Positions 34,587-46,173 are shown, counted from the first letter of the stretch. The stretch is DNA of 64,000 nt from Russula earlei (GCA_025769875.1 JAGFNK010000271.1:1-64000); one strand, 5' to 3'. The notes: a model not told the origin generated them from the sequence alone. Numbers and translations: made by a program.

Positions 34587-35498
34587 GTGTCCACTCCCAA
34601 CTCCCCCACTTCTCTGCATCTCCCTTCTCCTCTCCAGCCTACTCCACGCACTTCCCTTCACATTCTTACTGAAGACATTGACCCAGTCAACACATCCTTG
34701 CCCCTCAGCATCCTATACTCCCCAACAGCCCCACCATCGTCTCCCAATGTTCCCCAGCCTATCCCAGGCAACTTTGTCCCTGTTGGCACTCCCCCTCCAG
34801 CACAGAATGAACAATAGCAAGTGGACCGTCCTCCCTTGCCTGAAGGCTTCCTTGACCGTCCCCCCTGCACAGCATTCCGCTTCCACCCTCATCAGTACTT
34901 CGTCCTTCCTACCACCAATCGTTCCCATGAGCAGTGGCATCCCCTCCATGATTTGAATCATCAAGACTACCTGGGACGCATCCCTACTACAGACCAGTTG
35001 AGTCGTCGCACCTTCACAGACACCTACACAACCGCCTTTTGTGCATGCATTGTCCACACTTTTGCTGTGGAACCTTCCAACACTGTCCTTGCCACCAAGT
35101 GCAACTTAACCCCCTTTGGCATCTGTTCCAATGTCAGAATATACGCCCTGGATGCTGACTTCCCCCTCGGATGCATCGCATACATCTTTAATACTTCATT
35201 GTTTAGGGAACTTCTTACCTTGCCCGCTATTTACTGCCCTGCTTATGAAGGCTCATTTTGCTTATCTATCATACATGACTTCTTGGATGGATGCCTAGCT
35301 TTTGCGTATGGTTACTTACACTTTGAGGAGAACAGTAACCATGTCTCTTTGCATCATTACTTGACCTATACTGTTGACACCATACATTTCAACCCACAGT
35401 TACTTTGCTTTTGCTTTACACCTCGTATTCCTGCTAACCCTCTCGAAATAATCAAGAGGTACCACCTCGAAACCATAGATCTTGTGCACGGTTCTTAA
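34587..35498 (+). pseudogene. Unknown protein frame with one internal TAG
   Basis: A single frame of about 300 codons is interrupted only by a TAG at 34815-34817, between ...AQNEQ and QVDRPPLPEG. A CAG (Gln) changed to TAG would explain it. The part after the stop (about 225 residues) is not low complexity. It is rich in aromatic residues and Cys and His and includes LPEGFLDRPPCTAFRFHP, FGICSNVRIYALDADFP and CPAYEGSFCLSIIHDF. I recognise no family. No ATG opens the frame near its start. Two AATAAA poly(A) signals follow at 35527 and 35538. A TATA box, a single exon and poly(A) signals make an expressed or retroposed gene conceivable; this copy is decayed. Confidence 0.45.
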
Positions 35499-35526
35499 AA
35501 AGTAAGAACCATCCTTGTAACGCTTC

Positions 35527-35543
35527 AATAAAGATCGAATAAA
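35527..35543 (+). terminator. Double poly(A) signal AATAAA
   Basis: AATAAA at 35527-35532 and again at 35538-35543, about 30-45 bp after the stop codon of the unknown frame and directly before element B. Confidence 0.5.
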
Positions 35544-35561
35544 GCTTTCTTCTGGTCTTAA

Positions 35562-37809
35562 TTATTGCCATTTTCAGCACACTTGGCGGAGCTTGAATTC
35601 CACCCAAATTGGCACAGAAACCCCCTCAAACATGCAGGATGAATATCTCCCTCAAAACAGCTTCAATTCATATGAAAATTATTGTCCCTGAATCACCTGA
35701 ATGAGGGCTAGGCAGCCCCATTGTTTTCATGAGATTTGAGGAATGTGAACTTGGTTCTTGCGATGAAGATGAAAACAAAGACAATTACATCTACCCCATG
35801 CCCACACCAGCTCCCACCATTGTCCCTGCATCACCCATCATTGCCTTCATGTCGCCTGCTCCCATTGCCCCTGCGGTTCCCACCTCATCCACTGTTCCTG
35901 TCACTTCATTCACCACCACCATCTTCAACTCACCAGCCCCACCTGCCTCTGCTGTCCTAGCATCACCCGCATCTGCCATCATTGCCACCTCATCTGTCCC
36001 TGCTGCCTTAGCCTCAGCCTCAGCCACCAACATTTTAGCGCTGCCCACCACTTCAGCCCTTGCAGCCTCGTCTGCCACCCCTGCCTTCATCTCATCCACT
36101 CCCATGCCCTCAGTCATCTCATCACCCTCAGTCTCATCTGTCACCTCGTCTGCCACTGTTCCAGGACTAGTCCCGGCCATCACTCCATCCCTGCTGTCCA
36201 CTGCCATGCCCTCCATCATCACCTCTGCTCCATCCGCCTATGTCGTCACCCCAGCTCCATTTGCCACCACCTTCCCAGTCTCACCCTCAGCCTTTGTCTC
36301 AGCACCAGCACCTTAGTAGTAGTTTTGAGCAACACCAGCACCGCAGCACCATTGCCACCTCTCATCACCAGCACCACCCCAGAAGACCAAGAAGGCCCTG
36401 GCCATGAACTTAGCCACAACACACCACAACAGGAGCAGAAGCCTCCGCCACACCACTGCCACAGGAGAAGTAGCCACTGACACCAACAGCACACCGCATG
36501 CTGCCTCCCACATTGCCTCCCTGTCCATTCGTGCACTCTTGCTCACATCTGCTGCCAACACCTGCAGTGGAGACGACCCCACCACTGCTGTCACAAGACA
36601 ACAATTGCCACCCCCACGCAAGCCACCCCACACATCCTCCTTCTCAAGTCCTTGCCACCTATGCCTCTGTCTACGAACTCATGCTGGCTGCCTATGCCTC
36701 CGCTCCTTGTCCACGCCTGCTGCCGATGCCTGCAATGGAGATGACCATGCTGCTGCTGCCACAAGACAACACCACTACCACGCAGCCGCCATCTCATCAC
36801 CACTGTCCTCATCTCTATTGCCTCCATCTCCCATTGCCTTTGCCTCTTCATTCATTGCCATTGCTGATCGCTGCCTTTGCACCTTCCAGCAGCACAAGCA
36901 GCCGCCACCGCCACTTCAGTTCAGATGCAAAAGGCTCAAAACACTCGCATTCAGATGCTTGACCAAGGATGGTCAAAGTTTCAAGCCCCTGGGAGGTGTA
37001 AGGTAGCCATATGGCTGGCCACGGAATGATGTGTGGGAAATGTGATAGGACATGATGCCTCCTCCTATCCTTTGCCACCTCCCTCTCATTCCAGGCCATC
37101 CACTGGCCACACACCACAAGCCACCTCGCATGTGACATCGAGACCTCAATCGCATTGCCCAGCCCTTTCCACTGATCACATGCGCATGCCACACCCTGCA
37201 CATGCAACGTGTTCACATCTCAAGCCTTTCATGACTGCCTCAACCATCTCAACCAGTCTTGATTCACTTTCATGCCTTTCATCTCTAGTACCTCTCTCCT
37301 GTATATAAAAACACCCTAGCTACTCTGTAGTAGAGAGAGTTCAGAATAGGACCCCTCTTTGCAATCCACTCCTCTCTGTCTGTGAAAAACAAGAAGGATG
37401 GTCAGAATCGAGAGGCAAGAGGGGTGATGAGTGGCTGGCCATGACTCCAATCGCACTGGAAACAATGTTGCACACCACAACACTTGAGTCAAAAACACTA
37501 TGGGGCTGCCTCAAGACAGCCCATGGGTACAACATGAGGGAAAAATAATAGATATAGACCATGATTTTGAGTTGTAATTCATCTAATACACATGTGGAGG
37601 TGGCTTGAGTCCAGCTCCACCAATTCTCACTCGAATCTCATGAAAACAATGGGGCTGCCTAGCCCTCATTCAGGCAATTCAGGGACAATAAATTTCATAT
37701 GAATTAAAGCTGTTTTGAAGGAGATATTTATCCTGCATGTTTGAGGGGGTTTCTGTGCCAATTTGGGTGGAATTCAAGCTCCTGCCAAGTGCGCTGAAAA
37801 TGGCAATAA
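35562..37809. mobile_element. TIR element B carrying Ser/Ala/Pro-rich and LTR-like sequence
   Basis: Both ends carry an inverted repeat of about 180 bp. The left end (35562-35742) begins TTATTGCCATTTTCAGC and the right end (37629-37809) finishes with its complement. The interior consists of Ser/Ala/Thr/Pro-rich low-complexity sequence (35790-36740). A purine stretch and TGTAAGG at 36998 follow, then a TATA box at 37300 and a segment shared with copy A. No transposase or other domain is present, so it is non-autonomous. Most CG sites of copy A are TG or CA here. I see no convincing target duplication. Long TIRs fit a MULE-type element, but this is inference. Confidence 0.75.
36998..37391 (+). 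repeat. LTR-like unit inside element B
   Basis: Preceded by GGGAGG, it starts TGTAAGGTAGCC, carries TGTATATAAAAACACC at 37300 and ends near TGTGAAAAACA. It aligns with 38163-38585, including the ACCACAAGCCACCTC block and the CTAGCTACTCTGTAGTAGAGA block. Confidence 0.6.
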
Positions 37810-38162
37810 AAGGGTTGGTAGAAAGAATTGATGTATCTTGCCAAATTCTAAGCAAAAAATCATAAATCATAGCCCATTTGAACTGGAATAAAATGTACTT
37901 TCTAAACATTCTGTTCTGAGAACAGATACATTGAATTTTGGACATGCCCATGTTGGGTAGGCACAGTCACAGTTGTGGGAATGATGTAGGCATCTCGCAC
38001 TTTGTTCCCTGCTTCCTCTCTGATGGCAAGAAGCCAAAAGGTCTCCCTCAAAGTGCAGCAAATTGTGGTTCAAATGTGGGCTCACAATGAAGACAACTTG
38101 CAATCAGACTTCACATACCATTCACCCACCATCACCTCCACATCCCCCACTCCTGCTCCCGT

Positions 38163-38585
38163 TGTAAGGAGGATTCTGGCTGGCCATGGAATCATGTGCG
38201 GAAATGCGATGCGACACGACCCGACAGTGACACCTCCTCCTATCCCTTACCACCTCCCTCTAGTTCCAGGCCGTCCACCGACCGCACACCACAAGCCACC
38301 TCATGTGCGACATCAAGACCTCGATTGCATTGCCCAGCCCTCGCTACCGACCATGCGTGCATGCCATGCCTCCACACACTAGACACATTCGCATCCCAAG
38401 TCTTTCATCAAGGCCTCGACTGCCTCACCAAACCTTGATTCTCTTTCATGACCTTGTCTCTCTCTCATGCCTTTCATCTCTTGTACCTCCTTTCTTGTAT
38501 ATAAACATCCTAGCTACTCTGTAGTAGAGACAGTGGAGAATAAGACCCCTCCTTGCAACCCACCCCTCTCTGCCTGCGAATAACA
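38163..38585 (+). repeat. LTR-like unit (left) inside element C
   Basis: Starts TGTAAGGAGG, contains GTATATAAACATCC near 38498 and ends about GAATAACA. It is homologous to 36998-37391 and, in CpG-rich form, to 21355-21744. Confidence 0.6.
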
Positions 38586-38601
38586 AGAAGCATCACCAGT
38601 C

Positions 38602-39420
38602 ATGCAGACCACTTGCTCTACTCTCTCCCCCTCTCCTCTCTCTTTCCTTGGACCAGTCAGCCTTACGATCTCACTTGCATGTCCCCAGACTCGCTACACC
38701 ATCATCCCTGCCACCCCTTTCACTATCTCTGCCATGCAAGCCATCGCCCCCACACCTTCAGTCCTGCCTGTCCCCATCCCTGCTTCACCCATGATTGTCA
38801 CAGCTGCTGCCTCACCCCCATGCTCACACACCATCGCATGCAATTCAGTCGCCACCACCCTACACTCATCCGCATCCGTTGCCACCACTTCAGTCCCAAT
38901 ATCATCAGCAGCCTCTGTCTTAGCCTTGCCTGCCATTGTCAGTACAGCACTGCCCACTGCCACCTCAGTAGTCTCATCACCAGCCATCTCCATTGTTGCT
39001 GTACATGCCTCATCCACCATAGCATCCATATTGCCAGCCAGTTTTGCTATCTTAGTTTCCACCACCATTGTCTCAACTGCCACTGCTGCCAGCTCCATCC
39101 CATCTCACATGGCCTCACCTTCACCTGCCTCAGTCGTCTCCTCACCAGTTCTCATGCCACCCACAATGCCAGCTGCCTCCCCTGCCCCATCAGCCATCAG
39201 TTCAGCCCAGCCCACCATATCTCCAGCATTGCTAGCTGCTGCTGTCTCTGCCCATCCGCTGCTCAGCCTGGCCTGCCATATCACTTCAATCACCAGGTGC
39301 CACCACTGCCCCAACATCTCCTGTTGCCACCCCAGCTCTAGTGTTATCTGCCACCATTGCCTCAGCTCAGTCCATTGCTCTCTTGGCTTCATCCTCAATC
39401 TCAGTCAATGTCATGCCTAG
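38602..39420 (+). other. Ser/Ala/Thr-rich open frame in element C
   Basis: 272 codons without a stop, of composition Ser/Ala/Thr/Ile/Pro (SAATSVV-like repeats). A second frame is also open over the same bases, so openness may only reflect the C-rich triplet-like composition. If translated it would be a low-complexity, possibly gag-like protein. I do not assign a function. Confidence 0.35.
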
Positions 39421-40302
39421 CACCAAAATTTCAGTCATGCACAACACCAGCAACAACGCACTGCCATTACCTCATGCCACCAGCATCGTCCAAGAAGTTC
39501 AAGAAGGCCTCAAACCCAAGCTCAGCAACACCACCCCACAGAAAGATCAACAGCCACCATCATGACGTTGCCACAGGAGAAGCTGTCGATGCAAGCACCA
39601 CATCACACCATGCCTCCCCTTCCATTGCATCCCTGCCCACACGTATGCCCTCACCCCCACATGCTGCCATCACCTGCAGTGGTGAAGACTTTGTCACCAT
39701 GGCTGTAGGATGATTACCAGAGACCCTTCACATCTTGTTTTTAGTTTTTGGACACTGACCCCACACACTCTAACTCAATGACTATGGCAAGTGTTTGCAA
39801 GGCAAACCATGCCATCCGCCCCCTCTTGTCTCATCTCCCACTTGTGCACTATTGTCCACACATCCCACCACCACCTGCTATGGAGAAGACCTTGACGCCA
39901 CAGCCAGAAGACATCAGCATGACAGTCATACAAGCCAGGCTTGCCGCTTGTCTCCACAAAACAACAGCAGCAGCAAAAACAATGGCAATGGCAACAACTT
40001 GGATGACACCAGCAGCACCACATTGCAACAACACATTTGACATGCCACAACCACACCACACCCCCTCCTGCTTCGCCACACCACGCCCACATTCCAGGAC
40101 ACAATGACACCAGCACCACTGCACGCAATGACTCAGACAACACATTTGACATGATGCACACACTGCAAGCATGCCCCCACCCCATCCTGCCTTGCTGCAA
40201 TGCCCACCCCCTTTGTGATGATGAGACCACATGCACGCAAGGTTGAAGACTTGCTCAAGACACTTTGACCAAGGATGGTCAAAATTTCAAGCCCCTGGGA
40301 GG

Positions 40303-40590
40303 TGTAAGGTAGGCAATCAGTTGGCTACAGAATCATGCATGCCAAATACCTTTCATGCAGTCTTGCCACATCTCATTTACTCTCTTACTGATGTCACTAC
40401 ACATGTTTCCCTATTTCCTCTCACCTCCCTCCTGTATATAAACTGTTTAGTTACTCTATGGAATAGAAGAATCCCATACATGTCTCATCCCATGTCTCCC
40501 TCTTTCACCTCTTCTCCTCCCCACTTCTCCTCCAGAATCTTGATGATTCCTTTTAGTATAAATACCTAGCATGAAAAATGCGATCTGTGT
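40303..40590 (+). repeat. LTR-like unit (right) inside element C
   Basis: TTTGACCAAGGATGGTCAA, GCCCCTGGGAGG and then TGTAAGG at 40303 repeat the internal-to-LTR join of element B. CCTGTATATAAACTG follows at about 40433. Beyond the TATA box it no longer resembles the left unit, so the pair is old or mixed. Confidence 0.5.
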
Positions 40591-40940
40591 GTGTTGTGTC
40601 CTCTCCTAATCTGACTGTCTGCATCTCAAAAGCCCTCTTTGGATGGACCCTAGACCCATTTCCTTGGAGTTGCACCTAGTGGTTCTTGTTTCAACTCATC
40701 TAGGTCCCCTGGTCAATGCTCACTTCCTTGGTCCAATAGTTTCACTCTTATTTACTCACCCGCATGTCCCTGGACACACCACACCACATACTAATTTTGA
40801 CATCTCCAACATTTCTATTTTTCATTCTCAGTACCCTCCATTTAGAAGCTAGTTTTCATTCTGGTTCCAATGGGCTATTTTTTATAATTTTTTGCTTAGA
40901 ATTCAGCAAGATACATCAAGTTCTTTCTACCAACCCTTTT

Positions 40941-41258
40941 CTTTTTGGAAATTTCTGGTGCGTCACGTTATCTGAAAATGACAATAAATATGAAAGTCTG
41001 TATTGGTTAGCAAGCTAACCTGTAAGGATTATAACTAATAGTATTAGCTTTAGCAAAAGCTGTAAATGAGTGTAGTAATGACCTCAGTCTTGCGTATGAA
41101 AGACTGAGGGAAAAATGCTAATTCAACTCATATACATTTACAGTCCAGCTCTGTCCATTCACACTTGTGGAGGTGCATATCCAACACAAACTTTCCATCA
41201 CATCAAAGTTTTAAACTCCTCACCTTCACCACTTTCAAAGTCCCCATCAACGTGTGCA
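40941..41258. repeat. Dispersed AT-rich repeat
   Basis: GCAAGCTAACCT, the CCTCAGTCTTG..TATGAAAGACTGAGG hairpin (41080-41109) and the CAGTCCAG block recur in whole or part at 3330-3400 and 61320-61450. No gene. Confidence 0.5.
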
Positions 41259-41636
41259 TCAAGCCTCTGGGCCTCGGCGGCGCGTGGACGACTGGCCGGT
41301 GTCAGGTGGGATGTTTTCCTTGTCTTTGGTGTTCACATCATGCCTATTCTCATTACGCCTACCGGTATTCTGAGGACTGCGATGTCCAACATAATGCCTC
41401 AGATTCGGGTCTCCAAAATCGAAGGTCGGTATTCCTGCGTCGGAGTGATTGTCACCATGGCTGCCAGTCTGAGAAGTGCCATCCTGACCGAGCGGGTTCA
41501 CTGATCTTCTGAACGGATTGGTTCTGCAATGTAAAGTGATGTAATGGAATTTGAAGAGATGTGCGCACCTAACCAAGAATGAAGGGGCGACGCCAGTGGC
41601 GAGGCAGATAAAGGCGACGACAGCGGAAGTGCGCAT
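41259..41636 (-). CDS. Small secreted protein candidate
   Basis: Two minus-strand exons (41636-41569 and 41523-41259, 45-bp GT..AG intron) give 110 residues. A clear signal peptide is at the N-terminus: MRTSAVVAFICLATGVAPSF. The mature part is hydrophilic, with Gly, Asp, Asn and Arg, and has no cysteine and no known domain. The intron directly after the signal peptide and this type of leader occur in many Agaricomycete small secreted proteins. A TATA-like TCTATATGAA lies about 165 bp upstream. The sequence here is CG-rich, unlike the repeat block to its left. Function unknown. Confidence 0.65.
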   Translation of the reverse strand: MRTSAVVAFICLATGVAPSFLVRCAHLFKFHYITLHCRTNPFRRSVNPLGQDGTSQTGSHGDNHSDAGIPTFDFGDPNLRHYVGHRSPQNTGRRNENRHDVNTKDKENIPPDTGQSSTRRRGPEA

Positions 41637-42317
41637 TGCGATTATCGTCAATCGAAAACGAAAGTCGTGGAAGTCGGCGTTGAGGGAAAGTGGTGGAGAA
41701 AATACTGTTGGTAACCAGCACCAAGAGCGAAAGAGATAGGAGCACTGCTGGAGGGTGTTGGAAATCCAAAATTGGTTCTTATTCTCCCTGAGCCCGTTCA
41801 TATAGACGGCCAACAATGAATGAGGATCAGATTCATGACCAGCACAGGCTTCCGCTTGACCACGTGATAATGGCTTGTGGAATTAATTTTGATAGTACAT
41901 TGATATTTCCGGGCTCACAGGCTTGATGGCTGTGCACTTCCGAGAGGCTGAGCACGCCAGAGATTGCATCTCAAATTGGATAGAAATTGGATGTTATAGT
42001 CAACTCAGTGGACCGTTGAGCCATATCACCTCTTTGGAGTTCCCCCAGTTCTCGCCCCCTGCCCAGTGAAGCCTGTCCGGAGATACTCAAGTGAGTTCGT
42101 AAGGCTGCATCAGTAATCTAAGAGTCTCAGTTTCCAGAGGTTGCTCAAGTTGAGCAACCACTGAAAACCAGCCAAATTCTGGAATGTCAGACACTTGGAA
42201 ACACGGGTCCATTTTCTTGGAACCTGGCCGGACAGTCTGGAATAGAAATGATGTAAAGTTCCTTTGTAATTGATCTCGTTATCTGATTTCACGCGCATAC
42301 GCGTATTTTAGTGGAGT

Positions 42318-43424
42318 TCATAAAGAAGGATTGATTTCAGGGGAATTAGAGTCTAAAAGGTCATAGCAGAGGTCCTGCACTCCTATATTACCCTGTACAT
42401 TCGTCACCCCCGGTCATTCGTCAGGTACTGTCCGGTCACATCGGTCACAGGTGCCATTTTCAAAGTCCGATTCGTCACTGCACTGTGAATCTGTGAAGAC
42501 AGTTGAGGCAGCGGGCAAAGTTTTTAGGTACATACTGTATTTTATGTATGTATGTACCTAAGATATCACACTCACAACCATTAAGTAAAGTATCTATATG
42601 GCTCAAAGTCAGCACTAAGAAGTGTGTGGATTGTACAGTGGGTATCCATAGGGAAAATCTGGATGAGTCTTGTAGGTTCCATCATTAAGACTGAAAAGGG
42701 CCTTTTGCATGCATTATTCACAACGTGAATCCTGAAAGCAACAAGAGGATTTTCCTTTACGTACCATCCATCAATAACAACGGAGTGACTGGCGCGTCTG
42801 ACGACTGACAACAAAAACATGCACGGTTTCAAGCTCCGCTCGGCAAGAACCGGCAGGCGTGACATCACGCACAAAATCCCCCCTCAGAAGGGACTTCTTC
42901 AATAATCAATATCTCATTGTGAAAATGGCTGAACACCTTTACATATCATATATTAGATGGTGTGCACAGTACCAGGTCACTGGAAGGCCTCTGAGGTGAG
43001 ATATTTCAAAAGTGACGAATGACCGGGGGTGACGAATGTACAGGTAATATAGTATATCTCCAGACTCCAACTCTATCTGGAGTGCCAACACGTTGATGAG
43101 AAATTTGGCGATATCATTGGGTGGAAATTGGATGGGTTGGTTGTGGAGATAATGAAGATACTTGATACACCACTTGACAACTTCGGGCTGCCTGGACGCA
43201 AGGGTGCGAAGAAGAACGGCAAGTGTAAGGGAAACAAGCAAGTCAATGATGTTCATAGGGTATTCATCCGAGGGAAGGAATATCGCTTCAGCGTAGCAGA
43301 GCATCGATTTTCCGAGGTCGTCCTGGAGTTTGGACAAGTGAAAACGATTGAATTGTGCCATTGCCAGGTATTGAAGGCAGTAAACGCGCCGAGGATGGGA
43401 CCGCCGGGGGAAGAACATGCTATT
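42318..43424 (-). pseudogene. TPR-like gene fragment split by a MITE
   Basis: On the minus strand an acceptor site at 43425 opens a segment with SHPRRVYCLQYLAMAQFNRF, then LGKSMLCYAEAIFLP, QPEVVKWCIKYLHYL and ALQIELESGDI. This is the pattern of the large TPR-like proteins that are abundant in Agaricomycetes. At 43050 the frame meets the 664-bp MITE. It resumes at 42383 with GVQDLCYDLLDSNSPE and then stops at about 42318. With the MITE and one TA removed, the frame is continuous across the join. Upstream exons are not recognisable, so this is a fragment even without the MITE. Confidence 0.65.
42386..43049. mobile_element. 664-bp MITE with TA target duplication
   Basis: The termini are inverted repeats of about 37 bp. 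The left end is TATTACCCTGTACATTCGTC..., and the right end is the complement with one C fewer. The element is flanked by TA at 42384-42385 and 43050-43051. TA duplication suggests a Tc1/mariner-type (Stowaway-like) origin. No transposase is inside. Confidence 0.8.
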
Positions 43425-45059
43425 CTGAAAGCGAGAAATGACGTTATCAATTTGACAGAGACGGACTGAACGGATGAAATATAAGACGACTGCAATCCAC
43501 ATCGCTATTCGACGAATGTCGATAGATCAATCGATCACCCATGAGTGGTATGGGTTGAAGAAAGCGGAGTTTCGATTATCAGCGGTACCTGAAATTGGAA
43601 TATTCACGCACCGCCTCTCAAGTGACCCATCGTTGCGTATCGACTACACCTCTCGACAAATCACCCGTTTTCCTTTCACCATGTCGCCACTCCCCGGTCC
43701 TCCCCATCGCTGCAACTTCGATTTTGGCCCATCGCCACCGATGCCTCGATGCCTCGACGTGTCGCGTCACCCGTCTCGAGTTCCCTTTCATTCATCCCTC
43801 GATCTTGCTCACTCTCGACGCCTCTTTCTCTCCTAGTTTCTATGCATGTATCCTCGCCACCCTTGCTTGCCGTTTCCTTCAGTTCCTTCCGCCTCGGTCC
43901 TGGCCCGCTAACTCAGTGCGATTCGTGTTGGGCTCACTACATCGTCTGCCGGCATGACATCAGCTTCGTACGCCATCATCTTGTGCATCGCCGCCCAGCT
44001 TCCGTGTCTGTTCCCCATCCTTTCATCCTGCCTGTTGCCTATTCGCATATGCATCATCACCCGTCTCCATTTTCCTTTCATCGTGCCTCGACTACGATTC
44101 CCGCCGTCTCGCCCATTCCCTGATCCGTACCCCATCTCCGCACTCGTATCTTTAGACCCGGCAACACATTCTGGGTCCTCATTCCCATGGTCGTTTGCTC
44201 CGACTCCGTCGATGACATGACAATTAACAATTCCAGGTTGTTTGACGTTTGCTGATCGCTTTAGTACTACTGGTGAGCTGGTCGACAACATCAAATATCC
44301 ATACGACATCATTTTCGAGGCAACCACTCGAATCAACCGTTGCGCTGACGTCCTCCACACGATACTGCAGGAACTGCGTTCTTCATGACGTAAATTAGAG
44401 TTCCTCATCTGTCATGGGTCGGACAACGACTGTAGATATTGGCCTCAGCTAGTATCCGTTTGCGATTCAACGGTGGAAGATCTACTGCCCTTCACTTACC
44501 CCCTCCCTTCCTTTTGACGACGACAACGAGCTTCTACAATCTCATTACACCAACCAGACGGATTAAATCAGCCTGAATCATCGTGTTTCACTGTGTCTGA
44601 AATGATAGGAAACCCTTTTTCTCGTGATGGGCGATTTCTACTCCTGATGTGAAGAAGATTGGGACGACACGTCTTTCTTCCGGGTCGGGACTACCATTTC
44701 AGTGACATACAACAAACATTTGTAATCAACTTGAACAGTGGTTAACTTTAACGAGCCAAGCCGGGCGCGCTGAGCTCGTGTGACTAGGCCGAGGGCTGAG
44801 GGAACTAAGAGGCAGAGAGCACGCTAGCACCAGGGACACAGCAGGGAATGAAGAGGGCGAGTGTGAATCAACTGTATTCAGGAAAGTACCTTTAATACAA
44901 GGACTGAAGTAGAAAGGAGAGTGTATGAAGGGGAGCACACCGTGGCAAACGTGCGGTCGTCATGTGTGTCCGCAGCGTCGCCCAATGGCCGTCCCGGGGA
45001 CGCCTTTCTGGGGGGTGCACCTTTGAGGGAATCCGCCCGTCACTCGTTTGTCTTTGACA
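43425..45059. other. Gene-poor CG-rich stretch
   Basis: No gene can be supported. Bases 43660-44200 are C/T-rich like the U3 of the LTR-like family but lack a clear TGTAAGG start. Bases 44880-44950 look like its minus-strand U3-TATA part. Short open frames overlap on both strands and show no domain. Confidence 0.35.
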
Positions 45060-45990
45060 CCACGGCACACAACAGGTTGTAGGGCAAAACGCACCACCAC
45101 TGCTACTGCCATCATCGCCACCCCTTCAGCTCCTCTATTGGTCTCGCTTCTGCCTAGTCTCCTATCGTCTTTCTCTCATCAGTCGCTACTCAAGTCCCAG
45201 TCTCAACCATCACCGCCATCTCTCCGTCAACTTCGCCTCAATCCGCCTCAAGTACCACCTTCGCCCATCACCGCCGCCACCTCATTTTAAGGTGCTCTCG
45301 CCGTCTCAGCTTAGCCCCGCCCGCCACTGCCTTAGCTTCGCCCGTTCCAGTCTTAGTCCCGCCGACCGCCCCTGTCTCTTTGTCGATCACTGTCGCCGTC
45401 TCACCCCCCGTTCCGTTGTCACCCATAGTCGCCCCCACGCCCTCAGCGCCTGACACCATCATCGTACCTACTCTGTCTGCCTCCAGTCGCCTCAGCTTTA
45501 GCCTTGCTCACCGCTGTCTCTCCAGCTCCGTTCCTGCCTCTGTCTTAGTCTCACCCTCAACCACGGTCTCATCGCCAGCCGCCGCCGCCACCATGGTTCT
45601 GGCTTCGCGTGACACCGGCATCCCAGCACCGTTACCTTCCTTCTCCACCAGCATCACCAAGGAGATCAAGAACGCGCCGGACCAGATCCCAGCCACGCGC
45701 AATCATAGAATGGGCAGACGCTGCCACCACACCGCCAACCAAGGAACGCTGCCGACACCAACAGCACGCCGCACTCCGCCTTTCACATCGTATTTCCTTC
45801 CATCCACGCGCTGTCGTCCACCCATGCCATCACCACCTGCAATGGAGGAAGCCCCTTCATCGCTTTTTCAAGGCGATGACATGAACAACGCACAAGCCGG
45901 CCCTCCTACCGGCCACAGCTTCCACCTCCGTCGACAATGCTGCGCCGCCTTCCCTACATCAGGAAAAACCGGTCCGGTCTGTAGACACCG
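45060..45990 (+). repeat. Ser/Ala/Pro-rich repeat copy D (CpG-rich)
   Basis: Same block order as element B 35800-36750. There is a CCTCAGCTTTAGCC/CTCACC start, then CACCGTTACCTTCC-CCACCAGCATCACC and AACACACGCCGCACTCCGCC-like sequence. CCACCTGCAATGGAGGAAGCCC closes the unit. CG positions are mostly preserved. No LTR-like join is visible at its end; it closes with a short TGTAGACACC repeat at 45978-46016. Confidence 0.55.
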
Positions 45991-46173
45991 CTTAATTCTG
46001 TAGACACCATAGACACCATAGCACAACAACATACTATGTAGTGCTCTATAGCATCATAGTAAGTCTATATTGCTAAATGTAGTTCCAGTAGTTTATGACT
46101 ATATTTATGTAGGCACAGTAGATGAAACCAAGTCTACATATCACTATGTAGGATGACTGAAATTCTGGTTGTC

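Larger units (their letters stand above)
37810..40940. mobile_element. TIR element C enclosing an LTR-like retroelement unit
   Basis: A second, unrelated pair of inverted repeats about 95 bp long bounds this stretch. The left end (37810-37905) has AAGGGTTGGTAGAAAGAA and TGCCAAATTCTAAGCAAAAA. The right end (40845-40940) has the complement, ending CTTTCTACCAACCCTT. It directly adjoins element B. Inside are an LTR-like unit (38163-38585), a Ser/Ala/Thr-rich open region (38590-40280), a polypurine join and a second LTR start at 40303. No transposase, reverse transcriptase or integrase is present. Confidence 0.65.

Noticed and set aside
35791..36222. Minus-strand Ala/Met/Asp-rich frame
   Set aside because: It is the complement of the Ser/Ala/Pro-rich repeat; composition alone explains its openness.
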